A stretch of 64,000 nt of DNA, taken from positions 49,937 to 113,936 of the forward strand of contig NZ_CP095069.1 of NCBI RefSeq assembly GCF_022921055.1, in the 5' to 3' direction. How positions within the stretch are numbered: the stretch's first letter is position 1; the number at the start of each line of letters is the position of its first letter. Below are positions 41,201-50,606 of the stretch, piece by piece. The notes under the pieces were generated by a model. That model saw nothing but the letters and a program-made list of their open reading frames with translations. It had not been told where the DNA came from and searched no databases. The DNA is from Hymenobacter volaticus (GTDB lineage Bacteria; Bacteroidota; Bacteroidia; Cytophagales; Hymenobacteraceae). The position numbers and the translations under genes are program-made.

Positions 41201-43123
41201 TATTCACTCACCGCCAAAGCCACCGACAACCTTGGCTTGACTACCACCTCAGTCGCTGTTTCAGTGACGGTAACCGGCTCTACGCCAGGCGGCGACACAG
41301 GCAGCTATTGTGGCACCGTGGCTAATGGTGACTACAGCTGGAAGGCCGTAACCACGGGCACCAACGTAGCCATTACGTTCCATCCGTTGGGCACGGTGGC
41401 CGGGGGCAACCTCGCTATTTTCTACGCCAACACCGCGGGCTACGGCATGACGAAAAATAGCGCCGGTGATTTCACGTACACGCTTTCAAACCAAGTTAGT
41501 GGCGCCAAAATCAGCATCTATTTCACTTATCAAGTGGGTTTGAATGGGCCGGAACGCAATTCCTCGGCTACGCCGCATAGCTACACCGTCGGCGAAGCCT
41601 GCGGCGTGGCAGCCAATGTTCCTCCCACCGTCAGCCTGACTTCGCCAACAACAGGAACTAGCCTCGCTGCGCCTGGCACGATTACGCTCACGGCATCGGC
41701 TGCTGATACCGATGGCACGATCAGCAAAGTGGAATTTTTCAACGGTACTACGCTGCTCGGTACGGTTACTGCAGCCCCGTACAGCTTCACTTGGAGCAAC
41801 GTAGCCCTAGGTGCTTACTCGCTCACGGCCAAAGCCACCGACAATGGTGGGCTCACAACGACATCGGCTGCCGTGGCCGTAACGGTGCAGGCTTCGGTCG
41901 CGGTGCTGCACCAGGATGCGGACCGTCAGACTACCAACAATACCCTCAAGCCTAATTTGCAGCTGCGCAATGAAAGCTCGTCCGCCATTCCGTATCAGCA
42001 GCTGACGGTACGTTACTGGCTCACGGTCGAGGACTACGCACCCGTACAAGCGGTAATCGACTGGGCACAACTTGGAACCAGCAGCATGCAGGCGCGCTAC
42101 GTGCAACTAGCTGATCCCCGCCAAGGAGCTTTCGGCTACGTGGAATACACTTTTTCGGCCGGCGCCGGCAGCTTGGCGGCGGGTAGCACCTCGGGGCCTA
42201 TCCAGTCGCGCATCTACAAGCAGACGCAGACCAGCTTCGATGAAGCGAATGACTATTCCTATGCTGCCAATAGCGGATACTTGAAAAACGAGCGCATCAC
42301 AGTGTACCGCAACGGGGTGCTGATTGGGGGCACCGAGCCAACGCCCGTGGCTGCTGATCGGCGCCTGCAGGTATGGACGGAAAACCGGGAGCGGAATGCC
42401 AACAGCAACACGATCAATACCACGCTACAGCTGCGCAACGTGGGTAATCAGCCGGTAGCGTACCAAGACCTAACCGTGCGGTACTGGTTTAGTCCCGAAG
42501 GAACGCAGGCCATGAAGGCTTTTGTGGATTACGCGCAGCTCGGCAGCAACAACGTGAGTGTCACGTTCGGCCAAGCCGGCACCCAGTCCTACGCCGAGTT
42601 GCACTTCGCGCCCGCTTCAGGCAACCTAGCCCCTTTGAGCAGCACCGGCAACGTGCAATTCCGTTTAGCAAAAGCAGATTGGTTGGCTTTCAATCAAGCA
42701 AACGACTTCTCTTACCGGGTAGCAGGTGCCCTAGCTGAAAACGACCACGTGACGGTTTATGTGCAAGGCCAGCGCGTGTATGGCCAGGAACCCGCAGGGG
42801 CCAATGCTAGCAAAGGAACGCAGACCGCCTCCGTGCTAGCTGCACACTACAAAGCGGCCGAGCTAAGCCAAACGATAAGAAGCTACCCCAATCCATTCAC
42901 GGGCAGTACCACCCTGGAGTTCACGCTGGCAAGTTCGGAAGCGTACCAACTGGCGATTTATGATCTGAACGGCCGTCTTGTTCAGCACTTGAAAGCCGGC
43001 CAAGCAGTGGCTGGGCAGCCAGTGCAAGCGCAATGGCAGGCTACTACCGTTGCACCCGGCCTCTACATAGCCCGCCTCACGACGGCTACGGGCGTGCGTT
43101 ATATCAAACTCGTTCTGCAGTAA
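38204..43123 (+). CDS. Secreted modular glycoside hydrolase family 16 enzyme with type IX secretion domain
   Basis: The enzyme has 1639 residues from the ATG at 38204. A signal peptide (about 1-33) is followed by a GH16 domain (about 36-280) with the catalytic motif GETDIME (Glu154, Asp156, Glu159), so it likely cuts beta-1,3-glucan or a related glycan. The following modules are repeated. Two galactose-binding-like domains lie at about 295-457 and 653-819. Ig-like domains are at about 466-556, 560-650, 934-1024 and 1140-1229. Two CBM56-like 'YCGTV.NGDYS' domains are at 827-928 and 1035-1134, and two CBM3-like domains at 1235-1379 and 1387-1529. A type IX sorting domain closes it (SYPNPFTGSTTLEFTL...GLYIARL). 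It is exported and cell-surface attached or released. Confidence 0.92.
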   Translation: MKQYLYTCTHLSANRSKFFLLLALVVTTVVPARAQQQLVWEENFDGSTINPSTWTYDLGDGCAQGVCGWGNSELEFYTNRSENARINNGNLVIEARREDYQGKPFTSARLKTLGRVQFKYGTLEARIKVPDLKNGLWPAFWLLGATGTWPASGETDIMEMGSAEAVAANLTNQRVGGATHWQNAGSHASYSTSYTSPTDLTTDYHVYKMTWDSQSIRMFIDGTQYYAIDISKGAAGDLEEFHKAQYILLNLAVGGQYTGIYAASGITAPLPGQMLVDYVRLYQSPGDELYLGSNNTIAGNFGIYTENPAITNKLAYGQDANLYIWNNLTNITSPTPVPFEGSEVLALRAAAGNWFGLGVDNQIKNLSAFNNGSLKFHFKTSYTGQFKVGLKSGAGESWVEFATGTSRYGLVRDGEWHEVVIPLSAFNNGDLTSVNQTFMFAGDVASSTADFYFDNIYYSGGVASNPAPTVSLTAPANEALITTPANITLTANAADANGSVTKVEFYNGFTLLGTATTAPYSFAWNNVAPGVYTLTAKATDNEGVVTTSAPATVFVAAPNNVAPNISLTSPTASGSFTTPATLTLQATASDADGSIYKVEFYNGSTLLGTDLTAPYSYTWSGVTTGTYTLTAKAIDNAKATTTSAPVTVTVKDNTIAGPNFGVYTDNAQITSKLVYGQDANLYLWNNLAPITAPVLTPYEGSEVLALRATAGNWFGFGIDNDVKNLVAFNKGTLKFHFKTSYAGQFKVGIKTGNGESWVEFAAGATQYGLVRDGQWHEVVIPLSAFNNGDLATLDQAFMFAGDVASTTADFYFDNIYYNAQPVTLPPVTYCGTVTNGDYSYAAATAGSSVAFTFHPLGSVVGGNLAILYVGNSGYAMTKNAAGDFTYTLPNQSNGTNLSFYFTYQVGANGTERNSSATPHSYTVGRTCTDTPANTAPTVSLTSPAASATFAAPATITLTASAADSDGSISKVEFYNGATLLGSAAAAPYSFTWSNAPAGTYSLTAKATDNLGLTTTSVAVSVTVTGSTPGGDTGSYCGTVANGDYSWKAVTTGTNVAITFHPLGTVAGGNLAIFYANTAGYGMTKNSAGDFTYTLSNQVSGAKISIYFTYQVGLNGPERNSSATPHSYTVGEACGVAANVPPTVSLTSPTTGTSLAAPGTITLTASAADTDGTISKVEFFNGTTLLGTVTAAPYSFTWSNVALGAYSLTAKATDNGGLTTTSAAVAVTVQASVAVLHQDADRQTTNNTLKPNLQLRNESSSAIPYQQLTVRYWLTVEDYAPVQAVIDWAQLGTSSMQARYVQLADPRQGAFGYVEYTFSAGAGSLAAGSTSGPIQSRIYKQTQTSFDEANDYSYAANSGYLKNERITVYRNGVLIGGTEPTPVAADRRLQVWTENRERNANSNTINTTLQLRNVGNQPVAYQDLTVRYWFSPEGTQAMKAFVDYAQLGSNNVSVTFGQAGTQSYAELHFAPASGNLAPLSSTGNVQFRLAKADWLAFNQANDFSYRVAGALAENDHVTVYVQGQRVYGQEPAGANASKGTQTASVLAAHYKAAELSQTIRSYPNPFTGSTTLEFTLASSEAYQLAIYDLNGRLVQHLKAGQAVAGQPVQAQWQATTVAPGLYIARLTTATGVRYIKLVLQ

Positions 43124-43178
43124 TTCCGCGGCCGGAACCTGCCCTACACTTTTCAGCCTGCTTGCAGACCGAAAGAGA

Positions 43179-43250
43179 AGAAGACGGAAGCCTAACCAGT
43201 TTCTGCTACTCTGTATGGGGTGGCAGAAATTGGTTAGGCTTCCGCCTTCT
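43179..43250. terminator. Long hairpin between convergent genes
   Basis: GGAAGCCTAACCA at 43186-43198 pairs perfectly with TGGTTAGGCTTCC at 43231-43243, and the stem extends outward with AGAAG/CTTCT. It sits between the GH16 gene and the convergent esterase gene. No long T-run follows. Confidence 0.6.
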
Positions 43251-43332
43251 ATGGCTGAATGCAAGACCCTTTATTTAGGAGAGCATGCATCGAGCGCACG
43301 ACATTCTCCTTAGGCGGCCACTCGAATTCTGC

Positions 43333-44672
43333 TTACGAGGGTACCACCTGCTCGACATGCAACACGCCGGGCAGTTCAACGCGAGGGGGCAAAGTACCAG
43401 TGCGGGCAAAATCCATCCACAAACGGCGTACGTGCTGCCCCGCTGCGTGGACGTCTTCCCACGGAGCATGACCCAGCAACGGCGTAGCTTCCCAACGGGC
43501 GGGCTGGCCAAGCAGCAGCGGCAAATCGATGGTGTGGGCAGCTCCGAACTGGCTGCCGGCCGGCTGATACACCACCAAAAAGTGATAGGCCCGACCACCG
43601 GCTTGCGCGTGCCGTCGGGCAAACACCTTGGCCGGGTTCAGGTATATTTTGTCTGAACTTATCTTGGTCAGCAGCCTAGAAAACCGCAGCCCCAACAACG
43701 GAACGCGGGGTATCCAGTTGAATTTAGGGTCAATAACAGCGAAGAAGCGAGTTTCTTCCGCCGTTGCGCCTACAAGTACGTCCACACTTGGGGCCACTGC
43801 TTCCCATGCTCGCTCTAAGTCCGCCTCGGCGGGCAACGGATAGGCGCCGTATTGCGTGCCGAACGGCATGCCCCCTTTCAAGCCAAACTTACGCGCCGCT
43901 TTCTGCACGGTGTTTTCGCGGGCCAGTACCTCGTTGATGGAGGCGTCGGGTTGGAATACGCCTGCTGCTGCCACCATAGCCCGGTTCATAGCCTGGCGGT
44001 TGGGTGCTAAGCCCAGCGGCGCACTATGCAAGATCACGCGTTGAAACAGTCCCTTGGCCCCATCCGACACCATCAGGTGCGCAATAGCGTCGGCCCCAGC
44101 AGACTGACCAAATAGGGTGACAAGGGAAGCATCGCCCCCGAAGGCGGCAATGTTGCGCTGCACCCAGCGCAGGGCTTCCAACAAGTCCAGCAATCCTAAA
44201 TTTGGTTGTACGCCCCCTTGCTGCCGAGAAATCCTAGCAGACCGAGCCGGTAGGTTACCGCCACAAACACCACCCGTTGCTCGGATACCAGCGCTGCGGG
44301 GTCGTAAATGGGCAAGTCGCCGGCACCGCTCACGTACGAGCCCCCGTGCACCCACACAACAACTGGCAGGTGTTCGCCTAGGCTGCGCTCGGCCGGCAGC
44401 GTCAACGAAAGCCGAAGGCAATCTTCGGTGAACGTCAGCTCTTCAAATAAGTCACCCAGCACTTGGTCCAACCTCGGGTCGGCTACTTGCGGACAGGCTG
44501 GGGCGGGCGCAGTTGCAAGAATAGGCTCTGCGGCTGATGGTTCGGCAACCGGCGGTTGAAACCGGGCTGCTCGCGCGTACCGAATACCAGTGGCGCGAAT
44601 CAAGTCACCGTCACGCCGCCCAATGATGGTGCCTGCGGGGGTATGGAACTGAGGAGAAGAAGTGGAAAGCAT
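43333..44672 (-). pseudogene. Type B carboxylesterase, split by a one-base frameshift
   Basis: Two overlapping frames encode one alpha/beta-hydrolase carboxylesterase. The first half from the ATG at 44672 includes EDCLRLSL and the oxyanion motif WVHGGSY (His-Gly-Gly 109-111). It breaks after FLGSKG at a run of five G (+ strand CCCCC 44214-44218). The next frame gives [20 protein letters not shown] and the nucleophile elbow FGQSAG (Ser191), and the catalytic His is probably that in [14 protein letters not shown] sixth G restores 446 residues, near normal for the family. No clear signal peptide is present from 44672. A GTG at 44705 would add a short hydrophobic stretch. Confidence 0.83.
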
Positions 44673-45115
44673 TAAAAGCAAGCTGATGACTCGAGACACG
44701 AACACCTAGAGCCTATGGAAGGGCCCAAGCTTGTCGGCATACGTGTAGCATCAGCGAATAGCTTACAACGGGTATTGCTTACACCATATGCGCTATCTAG
44801 TACCGCTTAGAAATTCTCTTCATTCTTTAACCTCCGTACTAGTCTCAACAACTCAGCAGGCCATGCTTATCTGATGCGTGGGAAAGTAGCCTATACAGAA
44901 TACCCACCTGTTTGGTCCCTCAAGCTCATTTAGCTAGGCTCCTTCATTTCGCCTGAGAGAAACCAATACTTATGTTTTGATTATTAGCGTATTAGTCAGT
45001 TTTTCACTTAAAGTTTTCTAATTGCAAACAACGCTACTGAGCACGAACATTACCCTCGAATCCACTGATGCTCTCGGTAACGCGCGAGGGTATAACTGGT
45101 CTGTTAACTGCACTC
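44673..45115. other. Intergenic region, no gene seen
   Basis: About 440 bases between divergent genes (esterase on -, small hypothetical on +). No consensus -7 element or RNA gene was recognised. Confidence 0.4.
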
Positions 45116-45382
45116 ATGCCTATCTCCCATTTCAACTTTCGGGATTTGTCTTTCGAGCAGCAACTCGTGTTGGTGTGGGCAGAGGGCACGTACCTAACTC
45201 AGCGTTGGGAGGAAACGGATGCAGTGGCCCTCTACCTTATGGAAGGAGGATTTTTCTGCGAGTTGTATTTAGAGCAAATCCACTATTCAGTGCAGCGTGT
45301 GCGACATTTCCCAACCAGCGATTCAGCCCGATTGGCAGAGTATGCCCGCTATATCCGGCTAGATGATCTGCCGGACACATGA
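45116..45382 (+). CDS. Small hypothetical protein
   Basis: The product has 88 residues from the ATG at 45116 (MPISHFNFRDLSFEQQLVLV). It is soluble, acidic and mixed alpha/beta, with the aromatic-rich stretch FFCELYLEQIHYSVQRVRHF and a final EYARYIRLDDLP. The frame is open upstream to 45068, but that addition reads as non-coding. An overlapping frame at 45022-45366 is less protein-like. I recognise no family. The even residue use and short 'D..LPDT' ending suggest a real gene, possibly restricted to relatives. Confidence 0.55.
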   Translation: MPISHFNFRDLSFEQQLVLVWAEGTYLTQRWEETDAVALYLMEGGFFCELYLEQIHYSVQRVRHFPTSDSARLAEYARYIRLDDLPDT

Positions 45383-45494
45383 ATCCATTTTCGTGGCCCG
45401 ATAGCTACCATTAGCAGCTCACCGAAGCGCCTGTTTGCCTAGGTTTTTTAGAATCGTAGTGTCACTTATTGCTCACAGGTGCCCGTGATAGAAA

Positions 45495-45905
45495 CTAATT
45501 ACTGATAGCCAAAGAATTATAGGCACTCTCTACTGACTGAGTTAGACGTTTTCTCCACAAGTAATATGAAGCCAGCAACACAACTAGAAAAAGCCCGGGC
45601 GCCAAGACCACACCCAGCGAAGCACCCGAAAAAGCCCATGATGCGGAAGCACCTACTAAGTCAATAACAAAGCCGGCATAGGCCCATTCCTTGAGTGTGC
45701 GCCCCACTGGCAGCACCAAGGCGCCGGCGCCAAGAATTTTGGCAACGCCTAAAATAGTGCCTAAATACATAGGGTACCCTAACTGGTGCATAGCGGCCTG
45801 GTTGTCGGGAGTCGACTGCATGCCCATGATGCCGGAAGACAGCATGGCTGCCGCGAATAGTACTGTTGATCCCCAGTACAGGATGTTCGTTATTTTAGAG
45901 CTCAT
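45495..45905 (-). CDS. DoxX family membrane protein
   Basis: This 136-residue inner-membrane protein has four predicted helices: ILYWGSTVLFAAAMLSSGI, YLGTILGVAKILGAGALVL, WAYAGFVIDLVGASASWAF and LGVVLAPGLFLVVLLASYYL. The pattern GYPMYLGTILGVAKILGA is typical of DoxX-like proteins. Their exact role is unclear, though links to redox and thiosulfate metabolism are described for some members. It is monocistronic here, with a -7-like element about 85 bases upstream. Confidence 0.8.
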   Translation of the reverse strand: MSSKITNILYWGSTVLFAAAMLSSGIMGMQSTPDNQAAMHQLGYPMYLGTILGVAKILGAGALVLPVGRTLKEWAYAGFVIDLVGASASWAFSGASLGVVLAPGLFLVVLLASYYLWRKRLTQSVESAYNSLAISN

Positions 45906-45991
45906 AACAAAGGGGCTTAAGAGTGACAGAATAAGGTCTTGAGGCCGGCTATAAGCTAATAACCATAGCTGCCTTTTGCCAACCTCGTTAG

Positions 45992-45999
45992 CAAATATA
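45992..45999 (-). promoter_or_regulatory. Candidate -7 element upstream of the DoxX gene
   Basis: CAAATATA on the + strand reads TATATTTG on the - strand, an exact TAnnTTTG match about 90 bases before the ATG. No TTG sits at the proper -33 spacing. Confidence 0.35.
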
Positions 46000-46061
46000 G
46001 TGGCAAACGGATGGCTGTTTTAAGGGGGTATTGCGCCGATTTACAGGGGCAATTACGACAA

Positions 46062-46100
46062 GCCCTCCACTCAAGCAGCAAGGCTACTTGAATGGAGGGC
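46062..46100. terminator. Hairpin downstream of the SDR gene
   Basis: GCCCTCCACTCAAG at 46062-46075 pairs with CTTGAATGGAGGGC at 46087-46100, with one mismatch. It lies just past the SDR stop codon (- strand) and probably ends the AraC-SDR transcript, although a T-run is missing. Confidence 0.55.
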
Positions 46101-46153
46101 GTACTGCGTGAACTAGCGTGCTATCTTCTGTGCACCGTTCCTTCATTTTGCTT

Positions 46154-46981
46154 TCAAGCGTCTATCTCGGTGGAAAAGGCAATGTCTTGCTGAGCATCGA
46201 GGGCGGCAAGCCGCTCCAGCAGCGCCGCGCGAATCTGAGCGTAGGCCGCGCGACCTAGGGTAAGCCGCCGGGGCGCAGGGCTGCGTTCCACGGAAGCCAA
46301 CATAGCCTCGACCATTTTGTCGGGGTCGCCGGACACCACGAACGTGCCATCCGCCAGTCCCCGCCGTACTTCTCCGGCTGGGGTATTGTCATACACTGCC
46401 ATAGGAGGCGGGCTAACTAGGCCAGCACCAAAGTTGGTTTTGGCTGGACCAGGCTCTACAATGGTAAACTCAATTTGGAACGGAGCCACTTCTTGCGCCA
46501 CTGCTTCCACGAAGCCCTCGATTCCCCATTTGGTGGTATGGTAGTAGCTGAAATTAGGATAGGTGATCTGGCCTCCTTCAGACGAAATTTGTAGAATACG
46601 TCCTCCACCCTGCGCCCGCAAATGCGGCAGCACTGCCCGAATCACGTGGATAGAGCCAAGCAAGTTGGTGTCTAGCTGCTGGCGAATCTGCTCGTCGCTG
46701 GCTTCTTCGGCCGCCCCAAACAGCGCATAGGCCGCGTTGTTGACAATCACATCGAGGCGCCCGAGTTCAGTGAAGGCTCGGTCTATTACCTGCCGAACAG
46801 CCGACGCATCGGTCACGTCGAGCGTGGCCACCCACAGGCGGTTTCCATATTGCGCTTTCAGATCATCGAGGGCAGCAGACTTGCGTAGGGTTGCGGCTAC
46901 CCGGTCACCGCGCAACAAAAGTTTTTCGGTTAAGAGCCGGCCGAAGCCGGAAGACGTACCGGTGATGAACCATGTTTGCAT
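46154..46981 (-). CDS. Short-chain dehydrogenase/reductase (SDR), classical
   Basis: The protein has 275 residues from the ATG at 46981 (the frame is open to 47062, but the family N-terminus MQTWFITGTSSGFG starts here). The cofactor motif TGTSSGFG is at 7-14, NNAA at 81-84, the catalytic Ser near 133-134 and YHTTK with Tyr147 and Lys151. All classical SDR residues are present, so it should reduce or oxidise a small carbonyl/alcohol substrate with NAD(P)(H). The AraC gene 81 bases upstream on the same strand likely forms an operon with it and may regulate it. Confidence 0.9.
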   Translation of the reverse strand: MQTWFITGTSSGFGRLLTEKLLLRGDRVAATLRKSAALDDLKAQYGNRLWVATLDVTDASAVRQVIDRAFTELGRLDVIVNNAAYALFGAAEEASDEQIRQQLDTNLLGSIHVIRAVLPHLRAQGGGRILQISSEGGQITYPNFSYYHTTKWGIEGFVEAVAQEVAPFQIEFTIVEPGPAKTNFGAGLVSPPPMAVYDNTPAGEVRRGLADGTFVVSGDPDKMVEAMLASVERSPAPRRLTLGRAAYAQIRAALLERLAALDAQQDIAFSTEIDA

Positions 46982-47062
46982 AACGAAAGAAAAAGGTGTC
47001 AGCAAAACTAGTTGAGCACACGCGGGGCGTACTGCTGCCATTCGAACCAATGCTGTTGTCAA

Positions 47063-47962
47063 TCAAACCTGCCGCAGTTGCGAAGGTGTAAGGCCGGTGT
47101 GTTTGCGGAAAAACTGGGTGAAATAGGTTGGTTCCTCGAAGCCCAGGCAGTCACTTATGTAGCTGATCGGCCAATCGGTGTGGTGTAGCAGAGCCCGGGC
47201 CTCCTGCACCAGCCGCTCGGCTAGCAGTTGTGAGGTAGTCTTGCCGGTCACCGCTTTAAGTGTCCGGTTTAGATAATTGACGTGCACGGCTAGTTGGTCG
47301 GCATAGGCTTGAGCGGTACGCAGTTCCAGCCGCTGAGAAGGCGAAAAGAAAGGAAACTGGCGGGCCAGTAAGTCCTGAAATGCGGCTGCCAGCCGAGTAG
47401 CAGCTGAAGCGCCGCGGGGCTCCACTGGAGGGGCTAGTTTCAGTGCTTCGTGAGTACAGGTCATCACGTAGTGAAAGAGCAGCTCATATTTGTGCGGATA
47501 GGTGGAGTCCTGCTCAGCTAGCATTTTACCGAATAGGTCGGCGAAGGGAGCTACTTGCGCCGCCGTCAAGTAAAAGAACGGTTCAGGCGACTGGAAAAGA
47601 GCCAGCGCCGCCGACCCAACCGGAGTGTGGGCGGGCAGAAAATCGGCGGTAAACAAACAGCAGTATCCCTGGCATGGACTGTTGATTTCCCAGCGGTAAG
47701 GCAGTTGCGTATCAGTGAAAACCAGTGCGTGTTGCCCTAAGGTTAGCTGCCGTTGCTGATCGGCGTAGTGGTAAATAGAGTCGCCCGTCGTGAGCACTAT
47801 TTTGTAGAAATCTTTCCGGCTGTATGCGGCAGATGGCGCAGGGTCGGCGCAGAAATCTTCCAACCTGTACACAGTAAAATGGCCACCGCCCCGCAAGCTG
47901 CCCGGCGGGCGCAATGCCACCTTATCAGTATAGAAATCGGCTACGGTTTGAGTTTGAATCAT
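47063..47962 (-). CDS. AraC family transcriptional regulator
   Basis: This 299-residue regulator has an N-terminal sensing half (SRKDFYKIVLTTGDSIYHY near 48-66) and a C-terminal AraC domain with YADQLAVHVNYLNRTLKAVT and ISDCLGFEEPTYFTQFFRKH. It is a paralogue of the AraC gene at 25789-26718. It precedes the SDR gene by 81 bases on the same strand and diverges from the S9 peptidase gene, so it may control either one. Confidence 0.9.
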   Translation of the reverse strand: MIQTQTVADFYTDKVALRPPGSLRGGGHFTVYRLEDFCADPAPSAAYSRKDFYKIVLTTGDSIYHYADQQRQLTLGQHALVFTDTQLPYRWEINSPCQGYCCLFTADFLPAHTPVGSAALALFQSPEPFFYLTAAQVAPFADLFGKMLAEQDSTYPHKYELLFHYVMTCTHEALKLAPPVEPRGASAATRLAAAFQDLLARQFPFFSPSQRLELRTAQAYADQLAVHVNYLNRTLKAVTGKTTSQLLAERLVQEARALLHHTDWPISYISDCLGFEEPTYFTQFFRKHTGLTPSQLRQV

Positions 47963-48245
47963 GGCGCGAAGTGAAGATAAGTAGCAGGTAGTTCACTAAA
48001 AGTAAGCGCCCTTGCAAGACCACAGAACAGGTTAGCAGCCTTACACCTAGCAGCGAAAGCACCACCAAATCATGAAGTAGCACTATGCAACAGGGAACGC
48101 GCTGTATAACCAGTAGCACACTGCCTTTGATTTTCAATTTCTAACTACCCGGCTTGTTAAAGGCAGCCAAACCAACATTCGACTTAGTAGGAGTTGGCGT
48201 AGAGGTTTTCGTTGTAGATTGTTGCCCCTGCTTGTTTCAACACCT

Positions 48246-50581
48246 ATGACCAACTTTTTCCGTGCCTTCCTGGTGCTGGCTTTATCAGCACCCTTTGCTT
48301 CCTCAGCTCAGCAACTGCCAGCCCTTACCGCGCAAGATTATGCTCGGGCGGAGCGCTTCATGAGCTATAATACCCAACTGCTGGTAGACCACAGCATCGA
48401 ACAGCCCAACTGGCTTGCCAACGACCGATTTTGGTACCGAGTGCAAACTGCGCAAGGCAGCGAGTTTCTACTCGTTGACCCGGCCCGCAAAACCAAAACG
48501 CCCGCCTTCGACCATTCCCGGCTGGCTGCCGCACTATCGGCAGCCAGTGGCAAAAGCTACTCGGCCACAAAGCTGCCGTTTCGCACGTTCGTTTTTTCAG
48601 AAAATGAACAACAGATTCAGTTCTCGGCGGCCGGGAAAAGCTGGGCGTATGACCGTCGTAGTGGCCAGTGCCGCCCTGTTGCCAATGCGGCCCCAGATTC
48701 TGAAACTAGCTCGAACGAGGTCAACGAAATTGTTTCACCCGATGGCCGGCTAGCGGCATACATTCACAACTACAACCTGTGGGTGCGCGATACTAAAACC
48801 AACCAGCAAACTCCTCTTACCACCGATGGCGTCAAGGACTTCGGCTATGCCACCGATAACGCCGGCTGGACCACGAGCGACCGGCCTATCTTGCTTTGGT
48901 CGCCAGACTCGCGCAAAATTGCCACCTTCAAGCAAGATCAGCGCGCGGTAAGCGACATGTACTTGGTCACCACCAACGTCGGCAAGCCAACCCTTAAGTC
49001 GTGGAAATATCCGCTGGCTGGCGACAAGAACATCATCACCATTGAGCGAGTAATCGTGGAAGTGAATCCGGCTAAAGTCGTGCGCCTCCAAATGGCTCCT
49101 GATCCGCGCCGAGGTACGCTCTGCGACGATATCAACTGTGGTGGCACCGGTTTCGACGATGTAGACTGGAGCCCTGATGGCAATCAGCTGGCGTTTGTTT
49201 CCACCTCGCGCGACCATAAGCAAGAGAAATTTCGGGTGGCGGATGCTACTACTGGTAATATCCGCGAAGTATTCGGCGAAACTGTTGCCACGCAGTATGA
49301 GTCGGGTCAGGGTGCTATTAACTGGCGTTACCTCCCCGAAGCAAGGAAGTTATCTGGTATTCCGAGCGCGATAACTGGGGGCACCTTTATCTCTACGACG
49401 CTACTACCGGCAAGCTTAAGCAACAGATTACCAAGGGCAATTGGGTGGTGACGCAACTGGTGCATGTCGATGAGAAGCGGCGGCAACTGTATTTTTTGGC
49501 CGGCGGCCGCGAATCAGGTAATCCTTACTTCAGCTATCTCTACCGCATTGGGTTTGATGGAAAAGGCCTTACACTGCTCACGCCAGAAGCCGGCGACCAC
49601 CAGCTTAGTTTTTCGCCTTCGGGCCGTTATTTCCTCGACAACTATTCGCAGCCCAATGTGCCGCCCGTTAGTGTACTGCGGACGCTGGATGGCAAGCTAG
49701 TTGCCTCGTTAGAGAAGACAGATGTTTCGCGCCTAACGGCCACCGGCTGGGAAGCTCCCACCCCCATCACGGTTAAAGCCCAGGACGGGCAGACTGACCT
49801 CTACGGGCTCATGTTCACGCCCACAACCCTTAATCCAACCCGCAAGTACCCGGTTATCAACTACATCTACCCTGGTCCGCAGGGCGGTGGCGTAGGCAGC
49901 TGGTCGTTCCGGTCAGCGCGGAGCGACCATCAGGCGCTGGCCGAACTTGGGTTTGTAGTGGTAGTCATAGAAGGCAGTTGCAACCCACTGCGCTCTAAGA
50001 GTTTTCACGATGCCTGCTACGGCAACATGGCGGAAAACACTTTGGGCGACCAAATGGCTGGGATGCGGCAGCTCGCCCGACGCTTTCCTTATATCGACCT
50101 CAACCGGGCCGGTATCTGGGGGCACTCGGGTGGCGGCTTTGCGGCCGCAGCCGCCATGTTCCGCTACCCCGATTTCTTTAAAGTGGGCATCTCTGAATCG
50201 GGAAACCACGACAGCCGCAACTACGAAGACGACTGGGGTGAGCGATACATCGGATTGCTAACGCCCCAAGCCGACGGCACGTCTAATTACGACAGCCAGG
50301 CCAATGCACCCCTAGCCAAAAACCTGAAAGGCAAGCTTATGTTAGCGCATGGCCTAATGGACAACAACGTGCCGCCTTACAATACTATGTTAGTGGTCGA
50401 GGCCCTCATCAAAGCCAATAAGAGCTTTGATTTGGTGGTACTGCCCAATGCTGTGCACGGTTATGGTCCCTATTCGCCCTACATGACCCGCCGCCGCTGG
50501 GACTACTTTGTGCGTCACTTAGCAGGCGTCGAGCCGCCCCAGGACTACGAGATGGCTCTGCCCAACCCGCCCAATGAGTAG
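48246..50581 (+). pseudogene. S9 family peptidase (dipeptidyl-peptidase IV-like), split by a one-base frameshift
   Basis: Two frames build one secreted serine peptidase of about 778 residues. The ATG at 48246 opens a signal peptide (FLVLALSAPFASSAQ) and the DPP-IV beta-propeller. The frame breaks near 49341-49348 (GCAAGGAA). One added base restores EVIWYSERDNWGHLYLYD and joins the next frame. The catalytic domain has GIWGHSGGGFA (Ser codon near 50125), GLMDNNVPP with the Asp, and NAVHGYG with the His. The predicted role is removal of N-terminal dipeptides from peptides in the periplasm. All catalytic residues are intact after correction. Confidence 0.87.
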
Positions 50582-50606
50582 CTACTAAACAGAGGTAGCC
50601 ACTAGA

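Noticed and set aside
43285..43656. + strand gene of 123 codons opposite the esterase
   Set aside because: The - strand frame has catalytic-family motifs. The + strand frame has none.
45022..45366. + strand gene of 114 codons
   Set aside because: The overlapping frame from 45116 gives a more balanced protein. This one is rich in unlikely Arg/Gly/Cys runs.
14149..49348. Programmed ribosomal frameshifting as a common mechanism
   Set aside because: Seven unrelated sites without a shared slippery heptamer or downstream structure. Simple one-base loss in G/C runs explains them better.
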